Part shown: piece after piece, positions 34,350 to 61,758 of the stretch
Layout: each line of letters begins with the position of its first letter
Position numbering within the stretch: the first letter of the stretch is position 1
Assembly (NCBI RefSeq): GCF_027580225.2
Contig: NC_073361.2
Location: 20,717,001-20,781,000 of the forward strand
DNA: 64,000 bases
Source: Misgurnus anguillicaudatus
Lineage: Eukaryota > Chordata > Actinopteri > Cypriniformes > Cobitidae
Direction of reading: 5' to 3'
The notes under the pieces: model-generated
Seen by the model: only the letters and a program-made list of their open reading frames with translations
Told to the model about the DNA's origin: nothing
Database searches by the model: none
Translations under genes and position numbers: made by a program

Positions 34350-36580
34350 CATGATATTGGTGATCACTCGCCTATCTGCAGTATCTACTGTAGTGTAGTT
34401 TATCATTAAAAATCTTTATTATAGAAATATGTTTAATATAAACGTTTTGTTGATATGGCTGTCATATATTCTTTAGGTTCGTAAATAAATGATTTTTCCC
34501 TCAGTGGGCGACTTTGATTTCAGTTTAAATGTCATTATCATTCCTTTGCCTTTACTCGTGGTTTGACATGTTTACCCAAGATTTGCCGTCGCCACTAAGC
34601 AAGCATATTTTATTGCCATTCTCCCTCTGTCGTGTATTATACGTTCGTCTCCTTATCGCGATCTTATTGTAGGAAAAGCAATACTAAGTGCCATGTGGTC
34701 TGTCTGGTTACCCATTTCTTAATGAAAAAAAAAATGTTTAGCCCATCGTTATTAAACATATATAACCTATATGCATTTGTTCTTTAGTGTTTAGTCAGAA
34801 AAACAATCTTGGTTTGTGTGGTTCATGCACTCGGTTAAAAACCGAGACTCTGGTCACGTGTCGTTTAATTTAGGCTAACGCAATTGGACCATTACGATTT
34901 AGCGTCACTGAACTCGCATTATGAAATTGCACTTGGGCGTTTATGGCTACGCGTTTCTCCTACTCAAACATACAAGTGGTTTCAGAGCGCTTTTGCCTGT
35001 CCCTTAACTGGTTTATTGTATTTTATCTAAAGTCTCTAAACGCGTTTTAATTGCTTGTCGATTTTATGTCCCACTACTTTTAAGTTGTAGATATTGCCTC
35101 CCTTACATGGTGAATACGGATTATAAATCATTTTACACCATTATTCCTCTTACAAACTACCATGGATATGTTTTCAAATTGCGTCGTTTCACTTACGCTT
35201 CATAAAACCTTTTCAACGTCGCGGATAACGGTTTCCTTCCCTTTTCAAACGAGAGTAGTATAAACACCATTAAGCGTCGTTACGAGGCCTGATTTGTGTG
35301 AAATGGATTTACCTCAACTTTATGATGGTGCATGAGAGCCCCATTAAGATATGAGATAAAGTGCCATTATTGTCATTTGAAGAGGTCTATGGAAACACAA
35401 CACATATGGTCTCGATTACTCTTGGATTTAATAATAAATGTTGTGTATTTTTTCTGTTCTTAAAAAAGTAACATTTAAAATTTTCCTTGCATTGGCACTG
35501 TTTAGTCCTCCACACATTTGACTGTTGGTGCGCACACATTTCTAACTAATTGAGTTGTGTTTCACTCACCATGATAATTCGTTTACACCGAACAGCTCGT
35601 CTTTATTTATCCACGAGGCCTTTAGTTTAATGAACCGATAGTGTGCTTAATGGCGAGTGAGCTTTGTTAGAGGGTAAGACGGACAAAATGTATACTCATT
35701 GTCGGTGTCACTGCAATCCAAAGTTCCTACAAAGAATTTAGCTTGGCATTTATTATCTACATTTTAGATACGCAATTACACATTTTATGCGAAAGAAAAT
35801 CGATAAAAGGATAAGAAAAAATAGTTAAACAAGGAACATTTAACTGAATGGTTCTTCTGGGATTACAACTGGGTCATTCAATGGCATTAGCATCTTTATT
35901 TTAAGACTAATATAACAAAGGTTCCAGAAAAGGTCTTTTTCGGGCTGTATCGTTTCACAAAGAACGTTAAACATCCACAGAAACCATCTGTTGCACAAAA
36001 GGTTCTTTCTTGTAAAAAATGGTTCTTCAGAAGTTCAAGGGTTCTTTGGTGAAACAAAAAATGGCATCGCTATAGTCTTAAAATTAGAGGTGCTTCAAAA
36101 GTTATTCATGATGCCGTTGCGAAGCCTTTTTGGTTCCTCAAAGAACCTTTTTGTCAAAAGTTGACACTTTGTTTTAATCACGTTTTTCTTTTTATAATCT
36201 AAAAAGATTATTTTTAAACAAAAAGGTTCATTGGATGTTAAAAGTTTAAGGGACCATTCAGCCAATAATGGTTCTTCCATTGTGAAGCACCTTTATTTTA
36301 TGAGTGTATAGAACACCTTAGCACCTTTATCATAACATCTGCGACGTTTTTCATGGTTTAGTAGGCCTATTTAATGAAATATTGTGCGTGGATCCTCCGA
36401 CTCACCTGTCTTTGTATACGGACTATATCACAACTGCAGGTGTAGCACATATAGACGCAGGCAAACAGAACTTGTTTGCCAAGGGCATTGATTTGAGCGT
36501 GGTCAGATCTGTTCAATTATTGTCAAACCGTGGGGCAGTGGAAAGGAAACACCAACAGAATCTACTGCCAGTTGTCAGCT
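34350..36580. other. polr1d-pdx1 intergenic region; gsx1 absent
   Basis: No homeobox and no coding exon is seen, although gsx1 occupies this slot in tetrapods. Much of the sequence up to about 35830 is unique-looking and could carry ParaHox regulatory DNA. From about 35830 to 36290 it is made of AAGAACC/GGTTCTT repeat units. Confidence 0.55.
35830..36295. repeat. GGTTCTT-type short repeats
   Basis: Repeated 'aaagaacc' and 'ggttctt' strings in both orientations mark a dispersed repeat. Related fragments lie at about 38430-38560, 40020-40130, 41080-41260 and 52395-52610. Confidence 0.6.
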
Positions 36581-36582
36581 TT

Positions 36583-36757
36583 GTGTAAACAGTGAAACCA
36601 ATGGTGCAGGAGGGTCACATGGTCACGGTGGCACACCTATGAGGCCCTAGATCGGCGCCAGACGCTCAGACTGCAGGTAGAGCAGAGGTCCTGATCAGGG
36701 GCAGGGCGCTGGCTCATGTGCTCTTGTACAGCACGGCTTTCCCGGTCGTTGGCAATC
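36583..36757 (+). promoter_or_regulatory. pdx1 proximal promoter and leader
   Basis: Just before the pdx1 start there is a forkhead-type site TGTGTAAACA (36582-36591), a CCAAT box (36598-36602) and a CACATG E-box (36616-36621). FoxA and E-box factors regulate Pdx1 in mammals. Motifs are seen; function here is inferred. Confidence 0.4.
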
Positions 36758-39211
36758 ATGAATCGGGAAGAGCATTATTACTCACCTAACCATCTCTACA
36801 AGGACTCTTGTGCCTTTCAGAGACACCATAACAACGAAGACTACAGCCAAAACCCTCCACCGTGTCTGTATATGAGCAGGCAGACGCAACCTGTCTACGC
36901 CTCGCCATCTCTGGGCGTACAGGACCAACCAAATCTTACCGACATTACCTCTTATAGCATGTCGACACGGGATGATCTGGCAGTATCTCATCTACACCTG
37001 CCTCAGACTCCACAACCACTACTACAGACGGTCGGGGGTTATGGAGACTCTCTTGATCTGTGTGGAGATCGGAACAGATACCAACTACCCTTCCCGTGGA
37101 TGAAGTCAACGAAATCTCATACGCACGCTTGGAAAGGACAGTGTGCAGGTAACTCTCGTGTTTTAGGCATTACAATTTACGGGGCGGTTTCCCGGACAGG
37201 GTTTAAATGTTTATTTGAGATTTCTTAACTACTAACGGCACTCACATAACTTAAAATATATCAGTGACATTGTTTTGTCTCAAGATTTAAGCCAGTAATG
37301 TTTTGTAAGGTATGTTTGTAAAGCTACTTAAATGTCCTAAAACTATAAGGCCTATTCCTGGATTAATAAACCTTGTTCGGGAAACCGTCCCTATAAATTT
37401 ACCAAACTTAACTTTTTTAAAGAAGGCCCTACAGTGGGTTTTTATCATTTAAGGATCATGAACATGCGAATCTACATAGCGGCAAGTAAATAATTCGGCA
37501 ATAATAAATCTACAAATATATTATAGGCTACATATTAAGGTCCGAAAAAAATGCAAATTTATATTTTTCGTAAAAAGCAGTCGTCAAAGAGGCATAGGGG
37601 TTTAAAGATCTAAATATTTAAGACGTTTGTGCGTCTACAGATTAAAATTTTAGGCCACGGTCCCCTTAATGTATTTGGGTGATTTATTAGTTTTATTTTA
37701 TGCGTACATTTTTCTTGTTTCTTTGATGGAAATAGAAATTTTGTTTTATTTTGCATTTGTATCATTTTATTAAATTTTTATAAATTGTAACCATACCTTT
37801 TCAGTAAATAGGCCCTAATCGATGACTGACCTCAATTTTATTGTTTTCATATAGGCCTAAGCTAAGAAAAAGTAAAGAAAAAAACTCTTAAAATTTACTT
37901 TGAAAATAAACTTCAAAAATTAGTCTGTTTTAGTAAGACCCAACTAAACATTTTGTAGTTACTCCTACCGTTGCAAACGTTGTATGGGCTTGTGGAACTG
38001 CAGGGATCAATTTTTAAATGTTTCTTGTTAAAACCCAAATTCATAAACTAAAGACATTATTTAGAAATTGTATTATTTACATAATGTACAAAATAGAATT
38101 AAAGCTTAAGTTATTTTACTTTTAACAAATAAAGCCTATTTTAATTCCGTTTAGATTAAAAGAAAGAAGTGAACCCAACCAGTCAAATAATTGCGGACCT
38201 TCTGTGATTAATACAAGCATTTCTACCAATAAAAGCGCGTCAGATTTCCCCAAATAAGAGACAATTTAAACTGATCCCTTAGAATAATTTCAGTATTTTT
38301 TTAAATGCACCTTAGGCTATACCACAATATCAATATCCTCGTAGAAAAAGCTTTTCATGAACACACAAATCTTCTTTACGTTGCCATAAAATGTATATTT
38401 TTTGGTTGTTATAAGAAACATTCAGCTAGAAGAATAATTTATTTAATATATTTTTTTATAATATAAAGAACCTTATTCAATGACAAAGAACCATGTTTGA
38501 AACAAAAACGGTCTTCGGATGATAAAGGTTATACCATTCAGCCAAAGTGGTTCTTCTATGCACTTAAATTTTTTTGTTAAATTAACTCAGATTTACAAAT
38601 CATGTCAACAGAGATGAGTTGTCACAACTTATAAAATATAGTTGAGAAAAGTCAACTTTATACGTTAAAACAACTCACCTGTAGTTATAACAACTCATCT
38701 CTAGTCAAGATAAATAATAGTAAGTTGAAATGACTTGTAAATCCGAGTTGATTTAACAAAATATTTTAATGCAGCAAAGTATTTTTCACAATGTGGCTTT
38801 TTATTTTTATCCTTTTGAAATTGAAATCTCCAATTGAAATGAAACGTTAATTCTGTCGTAGGTCATTACATGGTAGAGGCCGAAGAGAACAAGCGCACAC
38901 GGACAGCTTACACCAGAGCGCAGCTTCTTGAGCTCGAGAAAGAGTTTCTCTTCAACAAATACATCTCGCGCCCTCGCCGCGTAGAGCTCGCGCTGACCCT
39001 CAGCCTCACCGAGAGGCACATCAAGATCTGGTTTCAAAACCGACGCATGAAATGGAAAAAAGAGGAGGACAAGAGGAGAGCAAGAGGAGTGGATCCCGAA
39101 CAAGACTCCTCTATCACGTCCGGGGATTTAAAGGACGAGTCGTGTGCGAACCCTGGAACTCTAGCTGGACCCCCATCACCTCTGCACCCCCATGGGCCCC
39201 CAGCGTCATGA
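36758..39211 (+). CDS. pdx1: pdx1, pancreatic and duodenal homeobox 1
   Basis: Two exons, 36758-37148 and 38862-39211, join in phase to 246 residues. Pdx1 is the ParaHox transcription factor that specifies pancreas and proximal gut and later activates insulin in beta cells. The amino terminus [20 protein letters not shown] is typical, and the PBX-contact hexapeptide FPWM is at residues 112-115. The homeodomain, about residues 140-199, has the recognition helix [17 protein letters not shown]. The start at 36758 is chosen by homology; an in-frame ATG at 36716 would add 14 residues unlike the family. The intron splits the protein before [12 protein letters not shown], as in other pdx1 genes. A MITE sits 32 bases past the exon 1 donor. 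Neighbouring gsx1 and cdx2 are missing. Confidence 0.97.
37181..37391. mobile_element. MITE family A in pdx1 intron
   Basis: Ends GGGGCGGTTTCCCGGACAGG and 'gttcgggaaaccgtccc' are inverted copies bounding 211 bases. The left end lies 32 bases after the pdx1 exon 1 donor. Confidence 0.8.
37392..38861. other. Rest of the pdx1 intron
   Basis: AT-rich and non-coding. A GGTTCTT-type repeat fragment lies near 38430-38560, and the stretch 38580-38760 has repeated 'gagttg'/'caactca' strings. No other element recognised. Confidence 0.4.
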
Positions 39212-40231
39212 GACTAAACACACATTGACTTTAAGAGACTTATGGCATCGACACAATGTTTTGGCTGCCTACCATTTAAATAGGCAGCAGGGGGCAATCT
39301 CAGTTTAAGTTTGAGATGCAAGGACTCGTTAGAGGTGAATTGTCCACTCATCAATTTGTGGAAGGTGTTTATCAAATCACAGCACTTCATTTAAATATTT
39401 TTGCAATAGGGTTCCATTTGGTTAACATCAGTTTACCTGAACTAACAATTAAGAACACCAATACAGCATTTATTATTAATCTTAAATGTTCATTTTAACA
39501 TTTACTAATACATATTGATATACTAAACTACCATGTCCTGAATGATTAATAAATGCTGGGCAAATATGTTGTTTATTGGTAGTACATGTTAACTAATGCA
39601 TAATGGCAATGAATGAGACCTTATTCATTGACCCTGTGTACCAAATAAGATTTTGTGAGGACACTGTTAAATATTTTAATGTATTCATATTTAAAAAAAA
39701 AAACATGTTTAAAAAAAACATTGCATTTTCATTAATTTCATGCATTTAGTTTTTAAAAATTGACAACTTCTCAAATCGACAAATGGGAAAATGTATCTCA
39801 AGAACATTCTTCCATTAACATTCATAATATTTATGTTTAATGAATGAATCGCATTTGTGCAGCTTGGCGTGGATATGTCATTTTTTATTGGTTTTACAAA
39901 TAAGCATAATGAACTAACCCATCAATAAAAGCCCTATTGGTAATTAATAATTAATCATTTTTATAGCTCTCATAACCCAAAGTTTATTTAAAACAACCTT
40001 CCTTTAACAAACATTATGAATCTGTAATTTTACATACAAAAGTAAAGGTGCTTCATGATGCCATAGAAAAAACATTGTAAGCTGAATGGTTCCATAAAGA
40101 ACCTTTAACATCCAAGCCTTTCTATTTCACCAAGATTTCTGTGTGTGTTGTTCTTATTTAAAACCAAATATTACAGATCCAACAATATGCAATCAGCTAC
40201 AGGTGTAAAGCAGAAATCTTTGTATCAATCA
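39212..40231. other. pdx1-urad intergenic region; cdx2 absent
   Basis: pdx1 3' UTR followed by AT-rich sequence. A possible poly(A) signal AATAAA is at 39548-39553. No caudal-type homeobox is present in this slot or anywhere up to flt3. Confidence 0.5.
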
Positions 40232-41450
40232 TCACAATTTGGTTTGCATGTCAGATGTGACAATACTGTGTAACCGGAGGCTGCATATTTTTTTGACCTC
40301 TTCTATTGCCCTTTCTCTCTCCGCTGCACGATCATTCTTGAGACGTTCAGACAGTTGCCGCAGAATCTCCGCTTTCTTGTTCAGGCGCACACAAATGATA
40401 AAAGGGAAACCGAAACGCTTCTTGTACTCCGCGTTCAGACGATACATGTCAAGAATCTCACGAGAATCCAATGTGGTCATACCGGCCTGACTCTGCTCTT
40501 CCTGAGACTCTCGTGTTAATGCCCCAGTCTGCAGATCTCTGCCAGCCAAATCAGGATGACACCGCAAGATGCCCTCCTTACCTGCGCACATGTATTGCGT
40601 TTTAATGCATGTAATGGACTTCAGTGTGCATACAAATCACCATAGAAATTCATGTAAATGAAATGTTACAGTAACAAAAAATGCGATGTTGTTTCAGCTC
40701 AAGCACTTGGGTAGCCTAATTTTTTCATATTTTACCCAACCATGCGTTGAAAAAAACAACATTTCTTTTCAGAGTACCAAAACATTTATAACTTTAAAAT
40801 AAAATGTCAAAGTAACCGAAAATAATCCAAATATTTAGGACAAACTTTACTATGCAAAGGATAACATTATAACTTCACAATACAAATAAATTTGTTTTGT
40901 TATGTTTGCTCCTAAAAAAGATGCAAAAAAATTATTTGCACCGATGCCACAAAAAATGGGGCTAAATAGCACTTAAAGTGGTTCACTGGCCCTTAAAAAT
41001 AGAGGATTTTTAGTGCTAAACATCACCTATGTAGAACCCGTGTAGGCTACATGTGTAGAATTTAGCACCGTTTTTTTAAGAGTGCATAGAAGAACCATTT
41101 TTGGTTCCCCAAAGAACCTTCCAATGAAAGGTTCATATAAAAGAACAATTTTTGTAACTTTTGGTAGCACAAATAACTTTCTTTGCAATCAAAACAATAT
41201 TAAGATGTTCTTGAACCATTCAGCTCGACAAAGGACCATTATTTTCAAGAGTGCTCTTAAAACAGAAAACTATACCTGAGTCGGAAAGACTGTGAATGAA
41301 TTCCGTTATATGAGTTTCGATGTCTGCTAGGTCTTTGAATGGCCGATGTGACCATATTGCAGCTAATATAAGAGGACATTTCTCAACCACATTACCAAAT
41401 ATATTCACGAAATCCTCGTATGTGAGAGAATTAATAACGCTGATGTCCAT
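40232..41450 (-). CDS. urad: urad, 2-oxo-4-hydroxy-4-carboxy-5-ureidoimidazoline (OHCU) decarboxylase
   Basis: Two minus-strand exons, 41450-41276 and 40581-40232, join in phase to 174 residues, the usual length. The enzyme catalyses the last step of uric acid conversion to S-allantoin in peroxisomes, after uricase and HIU hydrolase. The active-site block RCHPDLAG with its catalytic His is intact, as are the following ESQEEQSQAG segment and RFGFPFI. The protein starts MDISVINSLTYEDFVNIFGN. The carboxy terminus is TKL, where many family members have AKL or similar PTS1 signals; this is a weaker match to the peroxisomal consensus. Fish retain the whole purine degradation path, so an intact gene is expected. 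It lies downstream of flt3 on the same strand, as in other vertebrates. Confidence 0.95.
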
Positions 41451-42610
41451 GACTTGAGCGCGTCCTTTACAAACTGTAGACTAGTGGACTAACAAAAGCC
41501 AATATTAGACGAGGCCAATGTCCGCTGGGGCAAGTAATCTTTAAAACTCTTTAAAATTGGTAATGGATTTATCTGCTGAATGTAAACCCTGTTAAAATCA
41601 TGGTTTCTCTTACAAATACCCATCTGAACACCAGTTGTTTAGCCTACCATTAAATCTTAATACACAATTATTGTAATGCGCACTTTTTAAACCAACAGAA
41701 CCCACCGACACATTAGCCTACCACTAAACTATTTAAACTCATGAAATTACTAATCATTAAATCCATTAGAATTTGTAAATGTTTCTAAACCAAGATGTTT
41801 TTTAATGAATATGTTTTCAAGGAGAGTGCGTAATGCCACTGAGTTTACGCACTGTGGCGCCACCCTCTGTAGATTAAGTCTTAACACTGTACACCTTAAA
41901 AGATAAAAATACATGACGCACAGTTTTTGACATACAAATGTACTGTTTTATTTGCTTTGTTGCATACTGTATTACATGAGTTGAGGAATTGAAGAAAAAT
42001 GGTTTGTTTGAAACAGTGCTACATCATAGGCAACAAAAAGAAAAATAATGCTCAAAATTATGCACATACTGAAATACTTTATACTAAACTAATGCATTTT
42101 TGGTTTCTAAAAATATACAAACGTGGAAATTACATTTTTGTCACATAACAACCACAATCTTATAAAGAATAACATCCTTATCACGTGATAAATAATATTA
42201 CATTAATTGTTAAAACAAAATAGTGAATAAATATAATGAAAAATTTAAGTTTTTGTTATGAAAAAAGAGAAATTTCATACTTGTCTGCTAAATTAATGCT
42301 GCAAAAATCCTTTATAACAAAACATCCTTTATAAAAAACATTTGTCCTTGATCTGCTAAAGCAGGTTTTTATATAAATAGCAGCTGACTGCATAAAGCAA
42401 CATACTTTATTAGTAAATAATTTCAATGTTTACACACTGATGTGTTCTACACGATATATATACTGACGAAGAGCTTAAGTTAATAGGCCTAAATGCAGAA
42501 AATACTATTTGGTAGTAAACATGTACATAAAAGTATGACTGCAGTTCCCTTCTATATAAAAGCACAACCTGAACGCAACGTTTTCTGACACCAGGCCTAA
42601 TCTCCAACTT
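41451..42610. other. urad-flt3 intergenic region
   Basis: AT-rich, with no exon. It should contain the flt3 3' UTR; TTTATT at 42406-42411 reads AATAAA on the minus strand, 200 bases past the flt3 stop codon. Confidence 0.4.
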
Positions 42611-57587
<14,977 letters not shown>

Positions 57588-57599
57588 CACTTCTTAATA

Positions 57600-58849
57600 A
57601 GGCTTTGCGCACTTTTGCATGACATCACTTCTGTCGATCTGAAAATGGAAATGATCGGCGTCATTTTAATCTTTTTAGCAACTTTACGTTTTTAGAATTA
57701 CATTGCATTGAATTGTGGTGAATTCGTGTTGTTTTCGGCAGTCATTTTAATGCCATAAAGAGATGAATTTACCTGAGTTAACCCTGTTATTCCCAGCACA
57801 AGTTCCTAAATATTTATTTAGATAATATTCTTACAGAAAACGAAAACTTTGCGTTCAGGCCACACATTGACATGCAAAATTTTTTTTTCTTTTGTGCAAT
57901 TTTATTTAGCCTATATTGAGAATCATTTCTTAATCGGGGTCCATTAGGGATCCTCAACAAACTTCCAAAGGGAGCCTCAAGACGACTTAAAGGTCCATGT
58001 GAAGTCCTATATTAAATGTGTTCTGAGTTTGTCACACCACAGAAAAATGTGTGATTAACCAATCTGACAGGATGCTCGCGATTGTGTTAAGTCCTTTTCA
58101 GGAAAATACACAGGAAATGCGTCTGAGATCATTTGATTTTTCGGTTCATTCACGCTGCCAATGATTTTCTGGAATCTGTGCGTGCTTTTACACACATATC
58201 TAAAAATACCGTAAAGACACGTGGCGTATGCTATTTAAAGTCCTGCACTTCGTACGTTTTTTCCACAGTGTCTGAAGAATGCTAATTATCCGTGATTTCT
58301 CTCTTGAGCATTTTAGTTTATGAAAAGATCATTCAGGAGCGTGTGATAAGCGGTTCTGTTATGCTGATGAATGATCTCAGCTTCAGCACGGATAGTGACT
58401 TACTCCCTGATCTCTGCTTCAGTCCAGTTTGCCTACATTTCTCGTCCTGAATGTATTCTGCTTTTAAATTTGTGTGTCGAAGAAATAAACCATAACTTCT
58501 GGTTGCAATGACACGTCCTCACTACGGCACGCCTCTTACGGCATTGCTTCTCCATCTTGTTCACACACAATGCTTTCCGTCTATGTTACGGCTATGTTAC
58601 TATGTCCTCTTTCCGGGAGCGATCCCAGACATTTACGGGACGTGTTTGTGTTCACACAGAAGCCGGTCTGACAATTTTACAGAAAATTTTCTGAATTTTT
58701 GAAACACTGCATGTACAGGAGAATATATTATGTAGCCCAGGAGATGCATTGCATTTTGTCACAATGCAGTTGCGTCAAACGTTTGTGTATGTACGATTAA
58801 AATAAACTATACGTTGCAAGGCTGTGTGTTTGACAGATATACAGCAGGC
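57600..58849. other. flt3-pan3 intergenic region with a TE fragment
   Basis: No exons. About 58500-58700 resembles the element at 26484-27478: 'cacgtcctcactacgg'-type sequence and 'gtgtttgtgttcacacagaag' match it in reverse. The promoter of flt3 should be just right of 57590. Confidence 0.5.
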
Positions 58850-59220
58850 TTAAAGGGGGTCGCACACCGGACGCGCAGATCAGCGCTGCGTCGAATCGCG
58901 TCTACGACAACTCGGAGGTATCGTAAACCGGAAGTGCACATTAAAAAGCGTGAGCTTCATCAGATAGCGTATATTTCAAAATGCAAAATATACGTTAGCA
59001 GCCAATGTTAATCGTTATTGATTTGGGACAAATATGATGGTATTTAATGTTATACTATGTGTGTGGCGCACAGGGATTTGAGCAACTTCCTGAGTCATAG
59101 CTGGACATAGCGCAGACAGGCACCACCTGTCGGAGCCGGTGTGCGTATACTCATTGAAAGCGATGTGTTTGTTTTTTTAGAATGATGCGGCGTTGCGTGT
59201 CCAGTGTGCGACCCCCTTAA
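58850..59220. mobile_element. TIR element (TTAAAGGGGGTCGCACACCGG termini)
   Basis: TTAAAGGGGGTCGCACACCGG at the left is mirrored by 'ccagtgtgcgacccccttaa' at the right; 371 bases. GC-rich interior without coding capacity. Confidence 0.85.
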
Positions 59221-59874
59221 ATCTGCATTTCAGTACTACATAGTTTACATTCTTTGTGGTGTGTTTCAACATTTCTAACATTTATAAAAACTAATTTCAA
59301 GATTGACTTTACAGGAAATTAAAAATTATTTAAAATAAGATTAAACAAGCTTTAACTAAAAATACAAACAAAATACACCTTTCTGTTCGGTTATTTTTAT
59401 ACATTTTTTTTTTTGCATATTTGTAGTTACTCACTATTTTACTGCGTGGAACCTTTGAGTATGATAAGGCCTTTAATATTTTTGTAAACAATAACGTTAT
59501 TTAGTATCAATGCTTGTTAAAGTGTTATGCTTATAAGACCCTAGTGCCTCGTATGTGAATTGCAGCTACCCAGCATGCACAGCATAGCTATTAGCGCTTA
59601 GCTGAGCAAGTGTAGACAGAAGACAACAACAACAGCATGATCCCAGCTAAATGCCAGGCTGATGAACTGCTAGGCCAGCAATGGACCCCGAAAACAAGTA
59701 TCAATGCATGGCAACAAATGCGCGGATATTGCTGACTGTTGATCTGGTTCGATGAGGACGCTGATTTTATTGCTACACGTACTTTGAGGTGACCATTTCT
59801 TTCAAGTGTTTTAAAATATACTGCTGCTGAGTATCTATGAGCGAGCGTCTTCCGGCGGGAGCAGCAGCGGTGCC
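59221..59874 (+). promoter_or_regulatory. pan3 upstream region and leader
   Basis: AT-rich to about 59550, then less so. 'gctacccagcatgcac' at about 59568-59581 resembles the ZNF143/SBS promoter motif family (CCCAGCATGC). The leader around 59840-59874 is GC-rich and ends AGCGGTGCCATGA, a good start context for pan3. Confidence 0.4.
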
Positions 59875-61595
59875 ATGAATAGTGGACTCCCAGCTTCAGC
59901 TGCTGCGCTCGGGGGTGTCGGGATACCCGGTGTGAAGGTGAAATTTTGCCGTTACTACGCGAAAGACAAGACTTGTTTTTACGGAGATGAATGCCAGTTT
60001 CTGCACGAGGACCCGTCTATGGGAAGCCTTTCTCTGCACGGTGGCGCTGGCACTGGAGGAGGCAGCCCAGTGTCTTTATCTTTAGCGGGTGGACCAGTGA
60101 CGGCGGCAGTTTTCTCGCTTGCAGGCGGCCCAGGGAGCGGAGCTCCAGCAAGTGTTCCCAAAAAGGGCGATTCCCTCGGTCCCGCAGGAACGGCTTTGGA
60201 GGGACCGCTATTGTCTAGTAAGTTTGCTTGTTTTGAGGCCTAATGCGTGCCCTCGCCTGTTGTCGTTTAGTTGTGGGACTACACGGCGGCTTTTGTCTAA
60301 ATCGAGGACGTGGATTCAGCGCGGCCTATCGCTCGCCACCAAAACAATACAGTAAAATCAACGGTACAGCGTGCAGGGTCTTTTTCAACAGAAATTAACT
60401 ATGATAATGATAATAACAACAACATGAAATGTGTTCATTTTAAACGCCATGCTTTAGTTGTTCTGACTAAAACAAAAACATTTGCAAGTTATTGTTCACG
60501 GTGAAAACGGATAACTGTTACATAAACAAGAAGCTATCTTTGGTTGTCGTTGTTTTGACTGAGCTGTTTGCTTTACGTAAAGAGTCTCGAGTGCGTTTGC
60601 AACACAAGTTTGCAAATGTTTGCATTATTGTGTTTGTGCGTGCCACACTGTATAAAATACATTGGTAAACAAAAAGCGATTTTGACGTATTTTCAAACAC
60701 GCACTCCCATATGTTTATAGCAAATAAACATTTAGCACTGTCAGTGCATTACATCGAATTAATACTGGAAGACTTTCAGTTTTTTGAAAATCAAGAAAGT
60801 GCGTTTAGCGCGTCGACTGACGAACTAGTGATGTCATTCAAACGCAGCGTTCTGATTGGTTGTTGAGTTATCGCTACGTTCCTCTGTTGTGTCCGTCTCC
60901 CTTGAGCTTGTTTTTAAGAAATTATCTATGAAAAGCGCGGCACATATTGTAAAATAGTCCACATAAGTCTGTAAATGCTTAAAATGTTTTGCAATATTAT
61001 TAAAATCATATAAGAATGTAAAGAGTGAATGACTTATGCATTTATGCAACACAACTTTAGCACATAATTGCTCTATGTATGTATCACAACTATGTATATT
61101 CTACAAGCGCAAGTACATGTTTTGTCTTAAGCAAATGTGATTATTGTCAATTGTATTTTTATATACATTTTAATTCTCTTCTGTGCTTTGAAATCCTCTG
61201 TCAGCATGGAGAATCATTGTGCGCATAACCATACTTTGCAAAAGCTTCATTTATTTATGCATACAATAATTTTGGATTTTAAAGAGCATACAGGAATTTC
61301 ATCTGTTTTCGATTTCTTTGCAGTCCCTGGTATGGAGGGAGGTGCTCTGAATGATGCTAGTCTCACCAACTCATACTTCAGCAGCACTTTTATTGGAGTC
61401 AATGGGTTTGGAGGCCCACCAGAGTCCAAGTATTCAATGATGCAGGTAAACATTTATTCATATGACATTGGAGATGAATAACAGGACATTGCCCACCTTT
61501 TGATGTTTGCATGTGTTTTCAGAGGATGACTACTAGTAGCAGTTCACCAAGTCTGCTAAATGATGGTGCCAAGAGCTATAGCCACAGCACTCATG
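59875..61595 (+). CDS. pan3: pan3, first three coding exons (continues off the right edge)
   Basis: Exons 59875-60217, 61324-61445 and 61523-61595 join in phase and read through to the last donor. PAN3 is the regulatory subunit of the PAN2-PAN3 poly(A) nuclease: its pseudokinase dimer recruits PAN2 and binds poly(A) and GW182 proteins. The amino-terminal CCCH zinc finger KVKFCRYYAKDKTCFYGDEC with the following QFLH is complete, and a Gly/Ser/Ala-rich low-complexity stretch follows. Exon 2 encodes PGMEGGALNDASLTNSYFSS and FIGVNGFGGP, exon 3 RMTTSSSSPSLLNDGAKSYS, all matching vertebrate PAN3. The pseudokinase and carboxy-terminal domains are beyond the window. No further exon was found between 61596 and 64000. 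Confidence 0.95.
60218..61323 (+). other. pan3 intron 1
   Basis: Non-coding, GTAAGT donor and TTTGCAG acceptor. No repeat family was recognised. Confidence 0.6.
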
Positions 61596-61758
61596 GTGAG
61601 CTCAGCTTTGTTTGCAGTATTTGAGGACATTTACGCCTGGTTTTAAGATGGTTTTTGGTTGATCGGATCACAACGACGAGAGAGGCGCATGTTCGTTTAC
61701 ACCTGCCGTTTTAATCTGTCTCTTTTAACCATCTTCGACTGCTTCTGTCCTGAGTAGT

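Noticed and set aside
36716..36757. Upstream in-frame ATG of pdx1
   Set aside because: The 14 extra residues match no Pdx1, and MNREEHYY is the conserved start.
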